This document shows positions 10,726 to 23,276 of a stretch of DNA of 64,000 nt, piece after piece. The notes beneath the pieces were generated by a model. That model saw only the letters and a list, made by a program, of their open reading frames with translations. It made no database searches and had not been told where the DNA came from. Source of the stretch: Chlorops oryzae (lineage: Eukaryota > Arthropoda > Insecta > Diptera > Chloropidae); NCBI GenBank assembly GCA_020466095.1, contig CM035806.1, positions 3,357,863-3,421,862 of the forward strand. Direction: 5' to 3'. A program made the translations under genes and the position numbers. How positions within the stretch are numbered: position 1 is the stretch's first letter; each line of letters starts with the position of its first letter.

Positions 10726-12561
10726 CAGGGCGCGGATTTTGTTGACTTTTATAAATGTGAAGCATTAAGGTGGCCGCCAAATGTATGGAAAAAAATAAGT
10801 GCATTCGTATTCACGCTCCTTGTGATTTAAAATGTTGGTATCTATTGAAAACTTACTCGTGCAAAATTTTGTGGCGATTGGGTAATGTTTAGAGGGCGCT
10901 CATGGCCCCCGAAGTTGAGATAAATGTTGTTTTCATAACTTAAAATTGCCATAACTTGAGATGTGTTGCTGCTAGCTATAGACAATGTTCCGTGGCCCTT
11001 CGTATTTTTTAAAACTGCATATTTCGTTCTCATGTCTCAAAGCTCTATCTCAACACATAAAAAAATTTTCCTAATACGACCCGATTTTTAAAGGAAATTC
11101 GTTTTTTGTATTTTGCGGGTTAATCTGACCTCTGACAGAAATAATATCTATGACCAGCCCCCCTTATTTTTGTTTCAGCTAACTTTTTTTCTTAGGCTTT
11201 GAAGCTCTATCTCAACAATTTAAGGGACTTACCATAGAAAAATGTAGAAAATTGCGATTTTTTCCCTCCATGGGTGCAATAACAATCCGAGAAAGTTAAC
11301 AATGAGTGGAAACCTCTTTTTTATGAATAAAGTATCATTTCTCATCATTCAATATGCTGATCTATCCTTCATGTTCAAACTAGCTGTCATACAAAATTTC
11401 CCATGTTAAAGGTAGCTGGAATTCGATGAAGGCTACATTGCTCAAAGTTGCCCTTCTAGGAGATGGTTAAATACGTAATAATAGATATATTTGCATCAAA
11501 AAACATGTCATTATCATTGGCGTTTTTAAATAATTAAAAAACAAAAATTGATGCTACTAATTAAAAAAAAAAAAGTTTTAAAAACGGGAGCATTTGTAGT
11601 AGCACAAATATGCAATAATAACCCTAAACGAGCTTGAAAAATAGAAAAAAGTTGGTAAAGTTTTGATATGATCACAATACCAACTTTTTTCTATTTTTTC
11701 AAGCTCGTTTAGGGTTATTATTGCATATTTGTGCTACTACAAATGCTCCCGTTTTTAAAACATTTTTTTTTTAATTAGTAGCATCAATTTTTGTTTTTTA
11801 ATTATTTAAAAACGCCAATGATAATGACATGTTTTTTGATGCAAATATATCTATTATTACGTATTTAACCATCTCCTAGAAGGGCAATTTTCTACATTTT
11901 TCTATGGTAAGTCCCTTAAATTGTTGAGATAGAGCTTCATAGCCTAAGAAAAAAAGTTAGCTGAAACAAAAATAAGGGGGGCTGGTCATAGATATTATTT
12001 CTGTCAGAGGTCAGATTAACCCGCAAAATACAAAAAACGAATTTCCTTTAAAAATCGGGTCGTATTAGGAAAATTTTTTTATGTGTTGAGATAGAGCTTT
12101 GAGACATGAGAACGAAATATGCAGTTTTAAAAAATACGAAGGGCCACGGAACATTGTCTATAGCTAGCAGCAACACATCTCAAGTTATGGCAATTTTAAG
12201 TTATGAAAACAACATTTATCTCAACTTCGGGGGCCATGAGCGCCCTCTAAACATTACCCAATCGTCACAAAATTTTGCACGAGTAAGTTTTCAATAGATA
12301 CCAAGATTTTAAATCACAAGGAGAAAGAATAAAAACACTTGTGCCAAAAAGGCCACCTTAGTGAAGCATACTTTATGGAGTAAAATTTTTATTCAACTCA
12401 CATAAAGTCGATTTTAAACATCAATATGGAAGTTTTTTTGAAGGTAGAAAACCGGTTTGAAGTTCAACTTCGCTTAATTTGTTCACAAAATATTTGAAAG
12501 AAAAATTTTTGCTCCATAAAGTATGCTTTAAATTTATAAATGCAACAAAATCCGAGCCCTG
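10726..12561. mobile_element. hAT-like MITE (CAGGGCTCGG family), copy E, split by a foldback element
   Basis: The left end CAGGGCGCGGATTTTG is at 10726 and the right end CAAAATCCGAGCCCTG closes at 12561. ATAATGAT is repeated exactly at 10718-10725 and 12562-12569. The body is interrupted after GTGAAGCAT (10757-10765) and resumes with the same nine bases at 12361-12369. Confidence 0.88.
10766..12360. mobile_element. 1.6-kb foldback element with 9-bp target duplication
   Basis: The left arm (10766-11658) and right arm (about 11680-12360) are long near-identical inverted repeats around a spacer of about 20 bp. The ends are TAAGGTGGCC and GGCCACCTTA. The flanking 9-bp duplication GTGAAGCAT is verified against intact copies of the host MITE. 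A 9-bp duplication and long arms fit a MULE/Foldback-type element. The left arm has 196 bp (11256-11451) missing from the right arm, bounded by the microhomology TTGC. Confidence 0.85.
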
Positions 12562-12627
12562 ATAATGATTAATTAGAGTTATAAAAAAAAAAAACAATTA
12601 TAAGAACAAAAGTATGTATGTATGTCC

Positions 12628-13834
12628 ATTAGGGTGTCCCAAAATAATTTTTTATATAACACTAGTTTACAAAAAAAAAGAGCAGAGACGAAATTATGGT
12701 TTTTAGACTAAATTGGGGTCGCTGATCACGAAAATGGCATCCGTTTTTTTTTTCCAAAGAATAGTTTTTAAGATATGCGCAAAAAACGTGTTTTTTTGGT
12801 TACTTTACGAGGTTTTGCCAAATAACTCCAAAACGGCTCGCCTAAATAAAATAAAATTTTTTTCAGTATGAAGCAAAAAATTTTCCTCTTTGCACCGATA
12901 TATCATTTGTTACAATCAGTGACTTAGTTTTTGAGCTATAGGCATTTGAACTTGAAAAAAGTTAACTTTTTTGGTTTTTTTTTTTTAAATTTCAAAATTT
13001 CATTTTAACTTTTAAGTACTAAAAAATTTTTTAAAATATTTTTCGGTAACTAAAAATGATTAACATATATTTAGCGTATACAAAAAACTAAATTTCTTCC
13101 AAATCGGTTGAAAAATATAAAAGTTATAAGGAATTTTCCACATTCGTCTCTGCTCTCGCGAAAGTCTTAAATTCTGTAAGCTAGTGTAATAGCACAAATA
13201 ATAGCACGGCCTCTATTTAAGCGGAAAAACCTAAAAAAAAAAATATGCCCATGAAAAATATTCTATTTAAGATTGAGATTGGGTATCATGTTAGCACTGA
13301 AAACTAAATATAAAAGCCTGGAAATATGCAACGTATTTTTTTTTAATATTTTTTAGGACAAAATCGGACATAGCTCTAAAAGTCCAAGAGAAAAATTTTT
13401 ATTTCTTTTTTCAAAATACAAAGGATTTTGTGTTCTTTAAAGCTGCATCATTAATTTCAACCATTTTCATTTAAAATTTGGAAAAATTATTAAGGATTCT
13501 TGTTTTCGGGCGCCCAGTTTTATTGGAAAAAAGTGCAATTGATTACGCTTAATGGAATAAAATAAAGGTATATTTTGTAGTTTATGTATATGGAAATAAA
13601 GTTTGAATGCTTTTCTACCGATAAGTGCCTAAAAATGTTGAAAGAAATTCCATTAAAAATAAGCTATCACCAAAAAACTGAGTAAAAAACGGGCCGGTTT
13701 TGAAAAACCGCGTTGAGCGACCTCTAATCCTTTTACAAAAAATCTGAAAAAATTCTCAAAAATATTTTAGCCTATAAGCTAACTCAGAAAACTCACGCTC
13801 CAAAAAAAAAATTTTTTTTATGGGACACCCTAAT
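12628..13834. mobile_element. CATTAGGGTGTCCC inverted-repeat element, 1.2 kb
   Basis: The ends CATTAGGGTGTCCCAAAA and TTTTATGGGACACCCTAATG are inverted. The inside is AT-rich with no long ORF. No clean flanking direct repeat was found, so the superfamily is open. Confidence 0.6.
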
Positions 13835-14074
13835 GTCTATTTGATTTCGTTCTCCGTGTTTCCATTATTTAAGGGCATTTCCAGTATGACGGGTGTGACC
13901 ATTTCACTTAAAATTTTATGGTTTTTGGTTGAGGACAAATAAAAGTTTTGAATTTTCCTTTGATTTAAGGACGAAGCCTCAGAAAGGATTTGCACATTTA
14001 CATAACTTATGACGTGTACTAAAGAGTAGGTACTAAACGAGCATTTAAAAAAAAATTAAATAAAATCATATAAA

Positions 14075-14283
14075 TCCCGATTCTGAATATTCCCGGGGAA
14101 CGAATTCCCCCGAAATTGCTTTTCTTAAGAGTAAGCTTCTCCTTTTTCCAATATTTAGGAGAATAAATTTGATGGAGAATGGATATTTGACCCATACACA
14201 TAATTTTCCTTACCCTATCTATTTGAAAAAGGAGAATTTTAGTCTCGAGAAAAGAATATTCCCCGGGAATATTCAGAATCGCT
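14075..14283. mobile_element. Small foldback MITE
   Basis: CGATTCTGAATATTCCCGGGG..CTTCTCCTTTTTCCAA on the left is mirrored by TTGAAAAAGGAGAA..CCCCGGGAATATTCAGAATCG on the right, giving arms of about 60-80 bp around a short spacer. No protein is encoded. Confidence 0.6.
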
Positions 14284-14504
14284 TGTTCGGTATTCCCCTC
14301 CTCTCCCCTTTAATTACGATCCATTTTGAGCTAGATACTCTGAATATCGCGGTGGTCAAAAATTCATTGTTAAGTTTAAAATTTGCCTTCATTACAGCCA
14401 TTACAATCTTTTATATTTTACAGAGCTCTGGAACCTGCCATCATTGAAAAATCAAATCAAATTTCCTTAAAAAAAAACCTTCCTTAAAACTTTAGCTTTT
14501 GTTG

Positions 14505-15420
14505 AAAATCCATTTTATGCTATACCTAAAACTGAAAGTCGAGCGTCCTAAATCATCCTTCTAGCGAAGCCTTTAACTGGCTGAATCTGTTGTCTGACAG
14601 AAACACTTGTTTGAAAGATTAAATTCGAAAAGTTTAGCTGTGACAATATTTCTCCCCTCATCCGAATCAAAAATCCTTCGCATCCTTTTGTATTTGCGGT
14701 GTGAAAGATGATTTCGAAAGCCCTTCAGCATTCGCTGGATGGTAACTTCAAATGTGCTTAAAGCCCCTCTCAATTCAAAGGATATGTTTGCGGATTGAAA
14801 TTTCCCAAAAGGATTAAGTACTTGTTGTGCATTCCGAGAAAGCGTGTCACCTCTGTCAGAGTAAATTAAAAAAAAAAAAAATTTTTTTTGGGATTCATTC
14901 AGAAATTCTTCTCCATTTTTCTCTCCTTCAATTATAGTTACCTACATATTAATTTCCTTGTTTGAAGTTTATTCCATCTGGAAGTATTTGTGAAATAACA
15001 ACAGAAATGGGACTTTTTGAAAGCTTATCGAATTATATGAAGAAAGGATAATTTAATTATAGTTTTGGCTTGAAAACTGACTGGGCTTCAATGCACTCAA
15101 AATGGACCCGAGGGCGAAGGACTTGAGGAAAAGAGATGATCAGTGTTAGAAGTGAATGAAGGCAGCTTTTGGGAAGAGATAGAGATGGAGAGAGAGAGAG
15201 AGAGATAAAGCCCGCACTTCTTATAACTAACTAAACATAAGGACAAGTTAATCACATGACCACAGGATAAAATCAAAGAGTATGTCAATTGATTGAGAGG
15301 TTACAGTTCTTTCGATGATGGAAGTTTTCGGCTTTCTCCTTTGAGTTTTTAACTGTAGTGTTTTGAGGATACAACGATGGACTTAGAGCGAATATTATGG
15401 AATTCTTACCTTTTTCTGAA
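14505..15420 (+). repeat. 0.9-kb direct duplication, copy 1
   Basis: This block is matched in the same orientation by 32394-33310. The stretch 14546-14830 appears identical by eye, and the rest differs at scattered bases and small indels, for example in the A run near 14868. No inverted ends were seen. A 66-codon open frame on the minus strand (14573-14773) is identical in both copies but has no coding hallmarks. Confidence 0.85.
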
Positions 15421-16153
15421 CAGTCAGTGGGTTGGTAAATTTATTGATTTTTATTTTTATTTTTTGTTAAGCCTTCCGATGAGAATCGATGAGAAAATAT
15501 TCAAAAACTGCAAGTATTCTTTCTTTTTGTAACTGACTGACGAATTTCCCTCAGAACTAAAGCTCTCAGAATAGCTAAGAAATCTATGAAGAGACATTCT
15601 CGTAACACTGAATGGCACCAAATCTTAAGCAGAACAATGAACTCTGTCTCCCACCCTATCAATCCGTCGCAATCTATCACTTTCTACTTCATCCTCTCCC
15701 TCTCTCATTCCTTGTTACTCGTTCTACCTATCTTACCCTCAACTTTCTCCTCATACCCTCAACTTCCTCCTCATACCCTCAACTTCCTTCTCTTACGATC
15801 AACTTCTCTCCCTGTCACATCCTTCCACATATACCATCCGGCACTTTTTAATAGATCTTTTTAAGATACACAATACTGTTCTATATTATTTTGACCTATC
15901 TCTTAGGGTAAAGCCAAAGTGTTTTTATTTTACAGATCAGATCTCAGTTATCTCAGCATTTTTTTGTTTTTTTCTACTATTTATATATGCATAATATTAT
16001 AGGTATAAATAGGGAATGGAAAGAAGGAAACAAAAAATTGAAGCATTTTACGGGCGTTTTTGCTTATCATTGGAATAAATATTTTTATGACCGTTCTTTG
16101 TGAACTGTCAATAATAAAAATTTTCCGATAAATTAACGAGAAATACCAACATT

Positions 16154-16324
16154 AGGGGTATTCACAGAGGCGTGTTAAAAACGTTGGAAGGTCGGAAAAT
16201 CGGAAAATTGAGAGTTTTTACAAAAAATTTTAAACTCTTTTTGTATCTTGCACAACTTTTGAAGCAGTTAAAATTTTACGATTTTCCAACTGTACTATTT
16301 TCCGACGCCTTTGTGAATACCCCT
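16154..16324. mobile_element. AGGGGTATTCACA MITE
   Basis: AGGGGTATTCACAGAGGCGT and GACGCCTTTGTGAATACCCCT are inverted over a 171-bp element. ATT flanks both sides (16151-16153 and 16325-16327), a 3-bp duplication suggesting PIF/Harbinger-like mobilisation. Confidence 0.7.
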
Positions 16325-16343
16325 ATTGAAGAATTTTATTTAT

Positions 16344-16495
16344 TTTTATACCCGACACACACTGTGTCGAGGGTATATTGCGTTTGTGTGGTTGTGTGTA
16401 ACACCCAGAACCAGTCGAGATGGATTATACAAAATGTATATAGAAATGATCAGCGTCACTAGGAGATTCGATTTAGACATGTCCGTCCGTCTGTC

Positions 16496-16527
<32 letters not shown>

Positions 16528-17247
16528 CGTCTGTCCGTCTGTTTGTATACAGTTATCTTATCGAAGGAGTTGGGATATCTTGACAAAATTTGGTATGCGT
16601 GCTCACGGCGACATGAGTAAGAACAAGTTCGAGAATGGACGCGATCGGACCATTTTTAGGGGTACCTCCAGTACTAGGGTCTGTTACGAAAATCACAAAA
16701 ACTGCTCTTAAATCGAAGTTTTTCAACATATTTTGATGAAATTTGATAGTTGAACATATTTAAAGGCAAGTAATAGGATTTAAAAAATTGTAAAAGTGGG
16801 CGTGGCAGAAGGGCGTTTTTCGAAAATTCTCTCCTACACCCGAAATTCAAATGCGACTTGAACGAAATTTGGCAGTTATTCTTCCTTTGTAGCTATAAAC
16901 AACCTCTCCCAAAAATTTCTTTGATAGGTCCATTATTAAGGGTACCTCCAGTACTAGGGTCTGTCACAAAAATCTCAAAACTGCCCCAAATACGGATTTT
17001 TTGAGATATTCCACTGAAACTTAGAATTTTAGCGTATATTAAGGCCTCCGATTAGAAAAAGAAAAAAATTTGGAAAAGTGGGCGTGGCAAAGGGGCAGTT
17101 TTCATAAAGAAATCTATCAAAAGTCGGTATATGAGGCCCCTTATGGTCTTAAGCACTTCTTAATATTAAAAATTATTTGAACACGTATGTCTGTGTCGGG
17201 TATTCTATTGTCAGGCTCGCCTGACTCTAACACCCTTACTTGTTTTT
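16344..17247 (+). mobile_element. DINE-1/Helentron-like element, near complete
   Basis: It starts TATACCCGACACACACTGTG with an inverted partner TGTCGAGGGTATA, the 5' subterminal hairpin of DINE-1-like elements. It has a GTCT/GTCC microsatellite at 16480-16545 and GTGGGCGTGGC blocks at 16797 and 17079. It ends in a hairpin, TCAGGCTCGCCTGA, then CACCCTTACTTG. I assign the family from these landmarks. It is non-coding. Confidence 0.75.
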
Positions 17248-17929
17248 ATTTCAATTGATTTGTAATGAGTCAAAGAAAATTCTTTAAGAATGGTGGCGCG
17301 TAAAATTTTGATTAAAATAAATAGTTTTCAGCATCCCACCCAAATGATTTAATGTACCTATATAATTTGAAATTCCATTTTTCTGCTTCTCATTATGAAT
17401 ATTTTCAAGCAAATAAGCCGATATAATTGCATAATTTTAACTTCATTTCACTTCATTAAAGTAACGACCTAAAGAGCACAGACACACCTGCCTGCCTGGA
17501 CTTCAAATTAATTAAATTTTTAAAACTTTTTTTTTTTTGCTTTCTGGTTTAAAAAAATTTTTTTAAATTTAGTTTGAATGAATCATTTTGGTTTTGCAAT
17601 TTTGATTTAACATTTTTTCATCCTTTTTATTTTTTTTTTTAATTTATTAAACATCACCATCCTAACGCTAAAAGATCCAATATCTTATTTTAACTAGCGT
17701 TAGTAACTCAAATAAAAATTTTTAAGCGAAATCTGGAATTTGAAATTTGAAAAAAAAAAAAAACAACGAAAATTAAAGAGAATTCCATTGTAAAATTACC
17801 TTCAAACAATGCGTTCAAATATCTGCAATTCGGCAAACAATCGAAGTCCTAAAAGAATGAAATCGAGTGAATAATCTTATATGCGGAATCTTTGAGGAAA
17901 TCCGAATTCCATGCACAAGCATGTGCGGC

Positions 17930-18520
17930 GGCAATGGTCAACGGTTAACGGTAACGGTGAGTTTTCCCTTAATGACGCCGAACGCTGAACGCTGGGACTG
18001 ACACGTCTCCTCCGGTGGGTCAATGTGTCGTTGCACTATAAAAATGCAACAGTTACGACACGACACGACACGTCGCGAGGTCGTCGCCTTAGCACACTGG
18101 AGTTGCAGAAAGGGTCTTTTTTTTAATTTTGTTTTTCTTTTTATTTTAGTTTTTATTTTATATTTGAACTGCTACTTTTCTTTAGGCTTCCCTCGAACTC
18201 GATACAATTGCGCTTCGCTTGGGGGGGGAAGAAAAAAAAAACGAAAAATAAGAGTCTTTAGCGTCTTAGTTTGGGAGCGTGGTGTTAGGCTGATTGACAA
18301 TCAACGCAATACGCGAACTCAAACGGTTTGAGGTCTGCGACGAATTGAAGTGTCGAATCGCGGTATCGTATCGTGTGTGTCGTATTCAACAGCACAACTT
18401 AATGTAACGTAACGAAACGTAGTAGCATTCCCCGGTTATGTGGCGTGCATTAATCAAAAGCTAAGCACGCAACAGCAAAAACTGCTACAGTTTTAAGTGC
18501 TCCATCAGTCAAAACTCACG
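17930..18520. promoter_or_regulatory. CG-rich unique block, possible promoter or 5' exon
   Basis: Against AT-rich surroundings this block is rich in CG (CACGACACGTCGCGAGG, GTATCGTATCGTG) and free of recognised repeats. It contains TATAAAAA at about 18037 on the plus strand and TCAGTC on the minus strand at about 17997. No transcript can be assigned, so a distal promoter of Pkc53E is only one possibility. Confidence 0.25.
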
Positions 18521-19572
18521 CTAGAAGAACCGATTTTCTTTTTATTTTACGAAAATGAAGTGAAAGACAATTTTTGTTTAATTTGTTTTTTTTTTTTTTT
18601 TTAAATAATTTTTGGAATAATTTTGGAAATTTTTTTTTTTTTTTTTTGAAGCTAAGCCTTAAATTATTTCAATTGAAATTATGAATAAATTTTAAACGAT
18701 TTTAGTTTATATTTGATTTGATTTATTTATGTTTGTTTTTGTGATGACGACGCGCGAAAGAGAATTTTCACACGTCCACACGATTTGACGAACCGAAACG
18801 TTGTGAGAAAATCATCGTTCACAGTTTTCCCCATTTACATTTTCCCTTAACCTTTTTGTGGTGAGTTTTCCATTTAACATAATGCTAAGGAACGCTAAGT
18901 TCGGAAAATGCTTAGGGGTAGTTTCTCATCATTCTTTGTTGGGGATTTTATGTTTGTTTGTTTTATTTTTTTTTGTGTTTTTGTTTGTGTTTTTGTTTTT
19001 GGTTTTTGCTCGTATGTGCATCAATAATGCAATAAATTTAAAATTGTTGCGCTTTTCGAAGCTTTCCACGTAACAGTGTCACAAGCTTTGAAAGCCAAGG
19101 GGTCGCGAATTCACCACTCCGAGAGTTGAAAATGTTATGCGCTCAATTTCATTAGATATCCAGGGGTTTTTTTTTTTGTTTGTGTTTTGTTGGACATTCT
19201 ACAGCACAGCTTTGCCTCCATGTTCAATGTCAAGCTGAAGTAAATGATAACGATTTTTGGAGGGTTTGAAAAGTTTATTTTTTATTTTTTTGTTGTCTTT
19301 TTTTTAATCTTATATCCTTGTACGCTTTTCTCTTCGGTTGTGTTCATTTGAAAATGAAGTTTTATTAATGAATGAAGTTGAGTTGAAAACTCGCTTACTT
19401 TTTTTGTTTGCTCTTCGGAGGATTTGTGCGAATGCCGAATAAAGTCAAGTTTCTCAAGTGTCCATTAAAATTTGATGTTGTTTGTTCTTCCTTCAAAATT
19501 GTTCGAGGCCATGAAATTATTTGGAATTTTTTCTTTTCTCTTACATTCGCATAGAATTTATTTTATGTTGTC

Positions 19573-20404
19573 ATAAAAGAAGAAACTTATTGTACATATA
19601 CAGGGTGTCAGCGGAATTTTCTGCATTATTTTAATACGCGATAGCTTGTGTTAGAGCTGCTTTTTTGTTTTTTTTTGTTTCGGGACCACTAGTCTAGAAG
19701 GTACCGTTATTGAGTTATAGGTTATGCCTTGGAATTTGAATATGTAAAAAAATTAAAAAAAAAATTCAAAAAAATGTTCAAAAAATTAAAAAAAAAATTG
19801 AAAAAAATGCAAAAAATTTAAAATATTCAAAAAATATTTTTAAAAATTCAAATAAAAATGCAAAAAATTCGAAATATTCAAAAAATTCCAAAAATTTAAA
19901 AAATTCAACAAATTCAACAAATTCAAAAAATTTTTAAAATTTTTAAAATTCAAAAAATTCAAAAAATTCAAAAAATTCAAAAAACTCAAAAAATTAAAAA
20001 AAACTCAAAAAATTCACAGTCAAAAATTCCAAATCAGTTCGATTTAGTATGCCTATTAAAATGTTGAATTGTCAAGTTAAACAAAAAAAAGCCTACTTCA
20101 GTGAATAAAATATTCAAAAAGCACAGTTAAATGCAAAAAAATTAAAAAAAACTGAAAATATTCAATAAATTCAAATAATTCAAAAAAAAAATTCAATAAT
20201 TTCAAATTAAAAAAAAATCTAAATACTCAAAATCCGAACTCTAGTTATAGCACTTTAAAAGAGGAAACATTTTGTAGAGAAAAACATTTTTTTTGGAAAA
20301 TTTCTAAGTAACATATTTTTTATAGGTGTTGGAAAATACATACAAAAATAATGCAGAAAACTCCGTGGACACCCTGTATATGTAGAATAAGTTTCTTCTT
20401 TTAT
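19573..20404. mobile_element. CAGGGTGTC inverted-repeat element, host of a nested insertion
   Basis: Arms of about 65 bp at 19573-19640 and 20340-20404 share ATAAAAGAAGAAACTTATT, CATATACAGGGTGTC and TTTTCTGCATTATTTT. An AT-rich repeat-bearing MITE (19722-20243) interrupts the middle. TA flanks are plausible but not decisive. Confidence 0.65.
19722..20243 (+). mobile_element. ATTCAAAAA-bearing MITE, copy 1 (nested)
   Basis: The ends TATGCCTTGGAATTTGAATATG and CAAAATCCGAACTCTA are imperfectly inverted. The flanks GTTATAGG and GTTATAGC match at 7 of 8 positions. The interior is short ATTCAAAAA units plus a conserved core (AGTTCGATTTAGTATGCC to GCACAGTTAAATG). Confidence 0.75.
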
Positions 20405-20534
20405 ACAGGGTATATATACATATATATTCTGTGCCCGAGTTTCAGCAAATCGAATTTAGAAATGAGAATTTTGAAGACGTTCGATCAAAAGACTGATTAA
20501 GCAACGCAGTGAGGGGAAAGTAAAATTGAAAATA

Positions 20535-21820
20535 TTAGGTGTAGTAAAAAAGAAATCCATTATTTTTGCATTAAATTGAGGGCTTTATTTAAGATAGTTA
20601 GAATGACCCGATTTAGGTCAAATATGCGCCGTTTTGTTCGATAACTTGTTGCCATTTTAAAGGTAATTTCATTATGCCTCTCTCATAGAAGCCCTCGTTC
20701 CTATTAGCAAAAAATTGAGACAGTCGAATTTCAGAAGCCTCTCTTGAAGCGAATGTTTCACCAGCAAAATTGTTCGCCATGGACAGGAACAGATGGTAAT
20801 CTCTTGGTGCCAGGTCCGGACTATAAGGTGGATGCAGAAGAACCTCCCAACCAAACTCCCGGAGATTCTGGCGAGTCACTATCGATGTGTGTGGCCTGGC
20901 GTTGTCCTGATGGAACACAATTCCTCTCCTATTGGCCAAAGCTGGCCGCTTATGGGCGATTGCTTCCTTCAGACGGTCCAATTGTTGACAGTAGAGTTCC
21001 GAGTTAAGAGTTTTGCCGTGTGGGAGCAGCTCATAATAGATAATTCCCTGCCAATACCACCAAACACACAGCAAAACCTTCCTGGCCGTCAATCCTGGCT
21101 TGGCCACCGTTTCCGCCGGTTCACCGTGTTTCGACCACGACCGTTTTCGCTTGACGTTGTCGTAAGTGACCCACTTTTCATCACCAGTCACCAACCGCTT
21201 CAGAAATGGGTCGATTTTGTTGCGGTTCAGCAGCGATTCGCAGATGGAAATTCGGTCTATGAGGTTTTTTTGCGTTAACTCGTGTGGCACCCATACATCG
21301 AGCTTCTTTGTGTATCCAGCCTTATTCAAATGGTTCCAAACGGTTTTTTTGTGCAATCTTTAGCTCTTTTGCAATCGAAACAGTGCTAACATGACGGTCG
21401 GACTCGATAATTTCCATGATTTTATCGACATTTTCGACAATTGGCCTTCCAGTGCGTGGTGCATCCTTGACATCGAAGTTACCGGAACGGAATCGACGAA
21501 ACCAAAATTGCGCATGATTGGCTGTTACAGTATCAGGTCCATAAACGCTATTCACATTTTCAGCCGCCTGGCTTGCGTTTTCTCCCTTATCGAAGAAAAA
21601 CTGTAAAATGTAGCGAATTTTCTCTTTGCTGATGTCCAACTTTGACAAGCTCTCAAACAAAACTGAATCAATCAATCAAAAAAGTGTCAAAAAAGTTTTT
21701 TTAGTGGGAACTGTCATCTTTCTAATGCCCCCTAGCGCAACACGATCGGACTTATACAACGCGAGATGCAGATAAATAACGCCATCTATTGGAAAAATAA
21801 TTTCTTTTTACTACACCTAA
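20535..21820 (-). mobile_element. mariner element 1 (cecropia-like), 1286 bp
   Basis: Inverted ends TTAGGTGTAGTAAAAA are flanked by TA on both sides (20533-20534 and 21821-21822). The size and transposase match Tc1/mariner mariners. Element 2 at 30158-31447 is nearly identical but in opposite orientation. Confidence 0.95.
20613..21675 (-). pseudogene. mariner transposase, single frameshift
   Basis: It encodes a mariner-type DDD transposase that would cut and paste the element. The N-terminal DNA-binding part lies at 21675-21322 and the catalytic part at 21356-20613. The two reading frames meet at a run of seven A (element 2 has six), a +1 frameshift. The catalytic aspartates remain in VTGDEKWV, HQDNARPH and YSPDLAPRDYHLF (D34D spacing class). 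Two changes are notable: VWWYW where element 2 has VWWDW, and TTG where element 2 has ATG before DISKEK, although an in-frame ATG lies upstream. LDVWVPHEL and DPFLKRLVTGDEKW resemble the cecropia subfamily from memory. It should be inactive as sequenced. Confidence 0.9.
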
Positions 21821-22041
21821 TAAAAAAAAAAATTTGTAAACTAAAGAGTCAATTAGCTAAGGAGGCTTTTGAAGTGTATTTTGGTTCTTTATATGAATAA
21901 AAAATTGGTCAATTTCTAACGCAAATTATTTGATTTTGTTATCCTACAACCAACCACGCAGCGGAGACGGATTCGACGTTCTGATTTTTTACTAAGACGC
22001 AATATGAATGCAATGAAAAAATGCTTTAATCCGTGATTCCT

Positions 22042-22517
22042 ACACAGAGAAAAAAATCAACCGGAAAACTGGTTAAATATATATTTTTAATTTTAACAAT
22101 TTTTCTTGTTGATCAACCATATTAAAACAAACAAAAAATTTCTAAAATACCTATACAAGGAGAAATTTCATTCAACGTTCAAAGCAAATGGCCACAAAAA
22201 TCTCTGCTGAATATAATCCCAAAAATAGCCATCAGATGGACTTCATCCGATTTCGTCAATCCGTTGTCGTGACTTCTTTCGCAATGCTTAAAAAGTTCTA
22301 AGATGATTAAATATCTTATATGTCCTATTTTATAAACCAAATGAGAATTATACCAAACGTAAAAAATGTAATTAAACATATTTCCTTTTAAATCAACCAA
22401 AAATGTTGATGACTCAACAATATTTCTTTTGAAATTTTCGCTCTGCTCGAAAATCAAAAGGACTGTGAATAACAATGCGCCCTTTTAAAAAAATCATGGT
22501 TAATTTCGCTCAGTGTA
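22042..22517 (+). repeat. Dispersed repeat R3, internally deleted copy
   Basis: It begins ACACAGAGAAAAAAATCAACC and ends CATGGTTAATTTCGCTCAGTGTA (read in two parts). The ends are imperfectly inverted. Compared with 42388-43035 it lacks an internal portion of roughly 170 bp. Confidence 0.7.
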
Positions 22518-22527
22518 GATTATGTTA

Positions 22528-22750
22528 GGTCAGGTTAGTGTGGCTGCCACCAAGGGTGACACACTTAGGCCTCACATGGGCCCGATGTGGTACCACATAG
22601 GTACCTACATACAATAGGAAAGTAAAGAAGAACAGAAACAGAAAAACCGACACAAACATCCACGACCTTAGCTGGGAATTGAACCCAAAGCCAGAGCCTA
22701 AGTACTAAAGTAGATGTAGAATTAATGATTCTAGCACACGCCTGATTACG
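22528..22750 (-). repeat. tRNA-derived SINE, diverged
   Basis: The left part carries the dipteran SINE text GTGGCTGCCAC..CACTTAGGCC..GGGCCCGATGTGGTACCAC. The minus-strand head keeps a B-box-like GGGTTCAATTCCC near 22675. The A-box is not clear. Confidence 0.55.
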
Positions 22751-23276
22751 TGCATTTTACCTGAGGATAATTTTTCTGCCGTAAGCGGGCACAGAATAAC
22801 TCGCGGTTGCTTCGCGATCAACTCCAATCTTTCATAATGTTACATTGGTACAAAAAAAAAAAAAAAAAGGAAAAAACAAAGGCATGCATAAAATAAATAA
22901 GGCACACGCTAGCGAGGTGCATATGAAAGTCTCAGTTTGAAAAGAGCAAACTATGACGCCTCCGAGTTTTTCAAAGAATTGTGCCAATCAAAGAAACATA
23001 TGAGCGTCCTTGCGCAATTGTGGCACTTGTGAATCTCTTATGGAAAGACACTGATTTTTTTTTTTCAGGAAATTCGACAACCCATCAGTCCTCACTTCTG
23101 TATTTCTATATCAAGTTACTGGAATGTATGAGGCATGTCAAGTTTAACAGCACAAATCACTGCTGACTTTCACATTCCTTCTGGCAAAAGACCAAACTAG
23201 ATTGACGCGCATGTTAGTAATTAATCCGGCAATGTCTTCTCCTAGTCGTGGTTGAACACCTGTCAAGATTAATAAG

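Noticed and set aside
10842..12297. Identical 63-aa ORFs at 10842-11033 (-) and 12106-12297 (+)
   Set aside because: They are the same sequence in the two arms of the foldback element. Their agreement reflects arm homogeneity, and there is no domain or start context.
14573..14773. 66-aa ORF identical in both duplicates (also 32470-32670)
   Set aside because: Identity follows from the recent duplication. No recognisable domain and no splice context.
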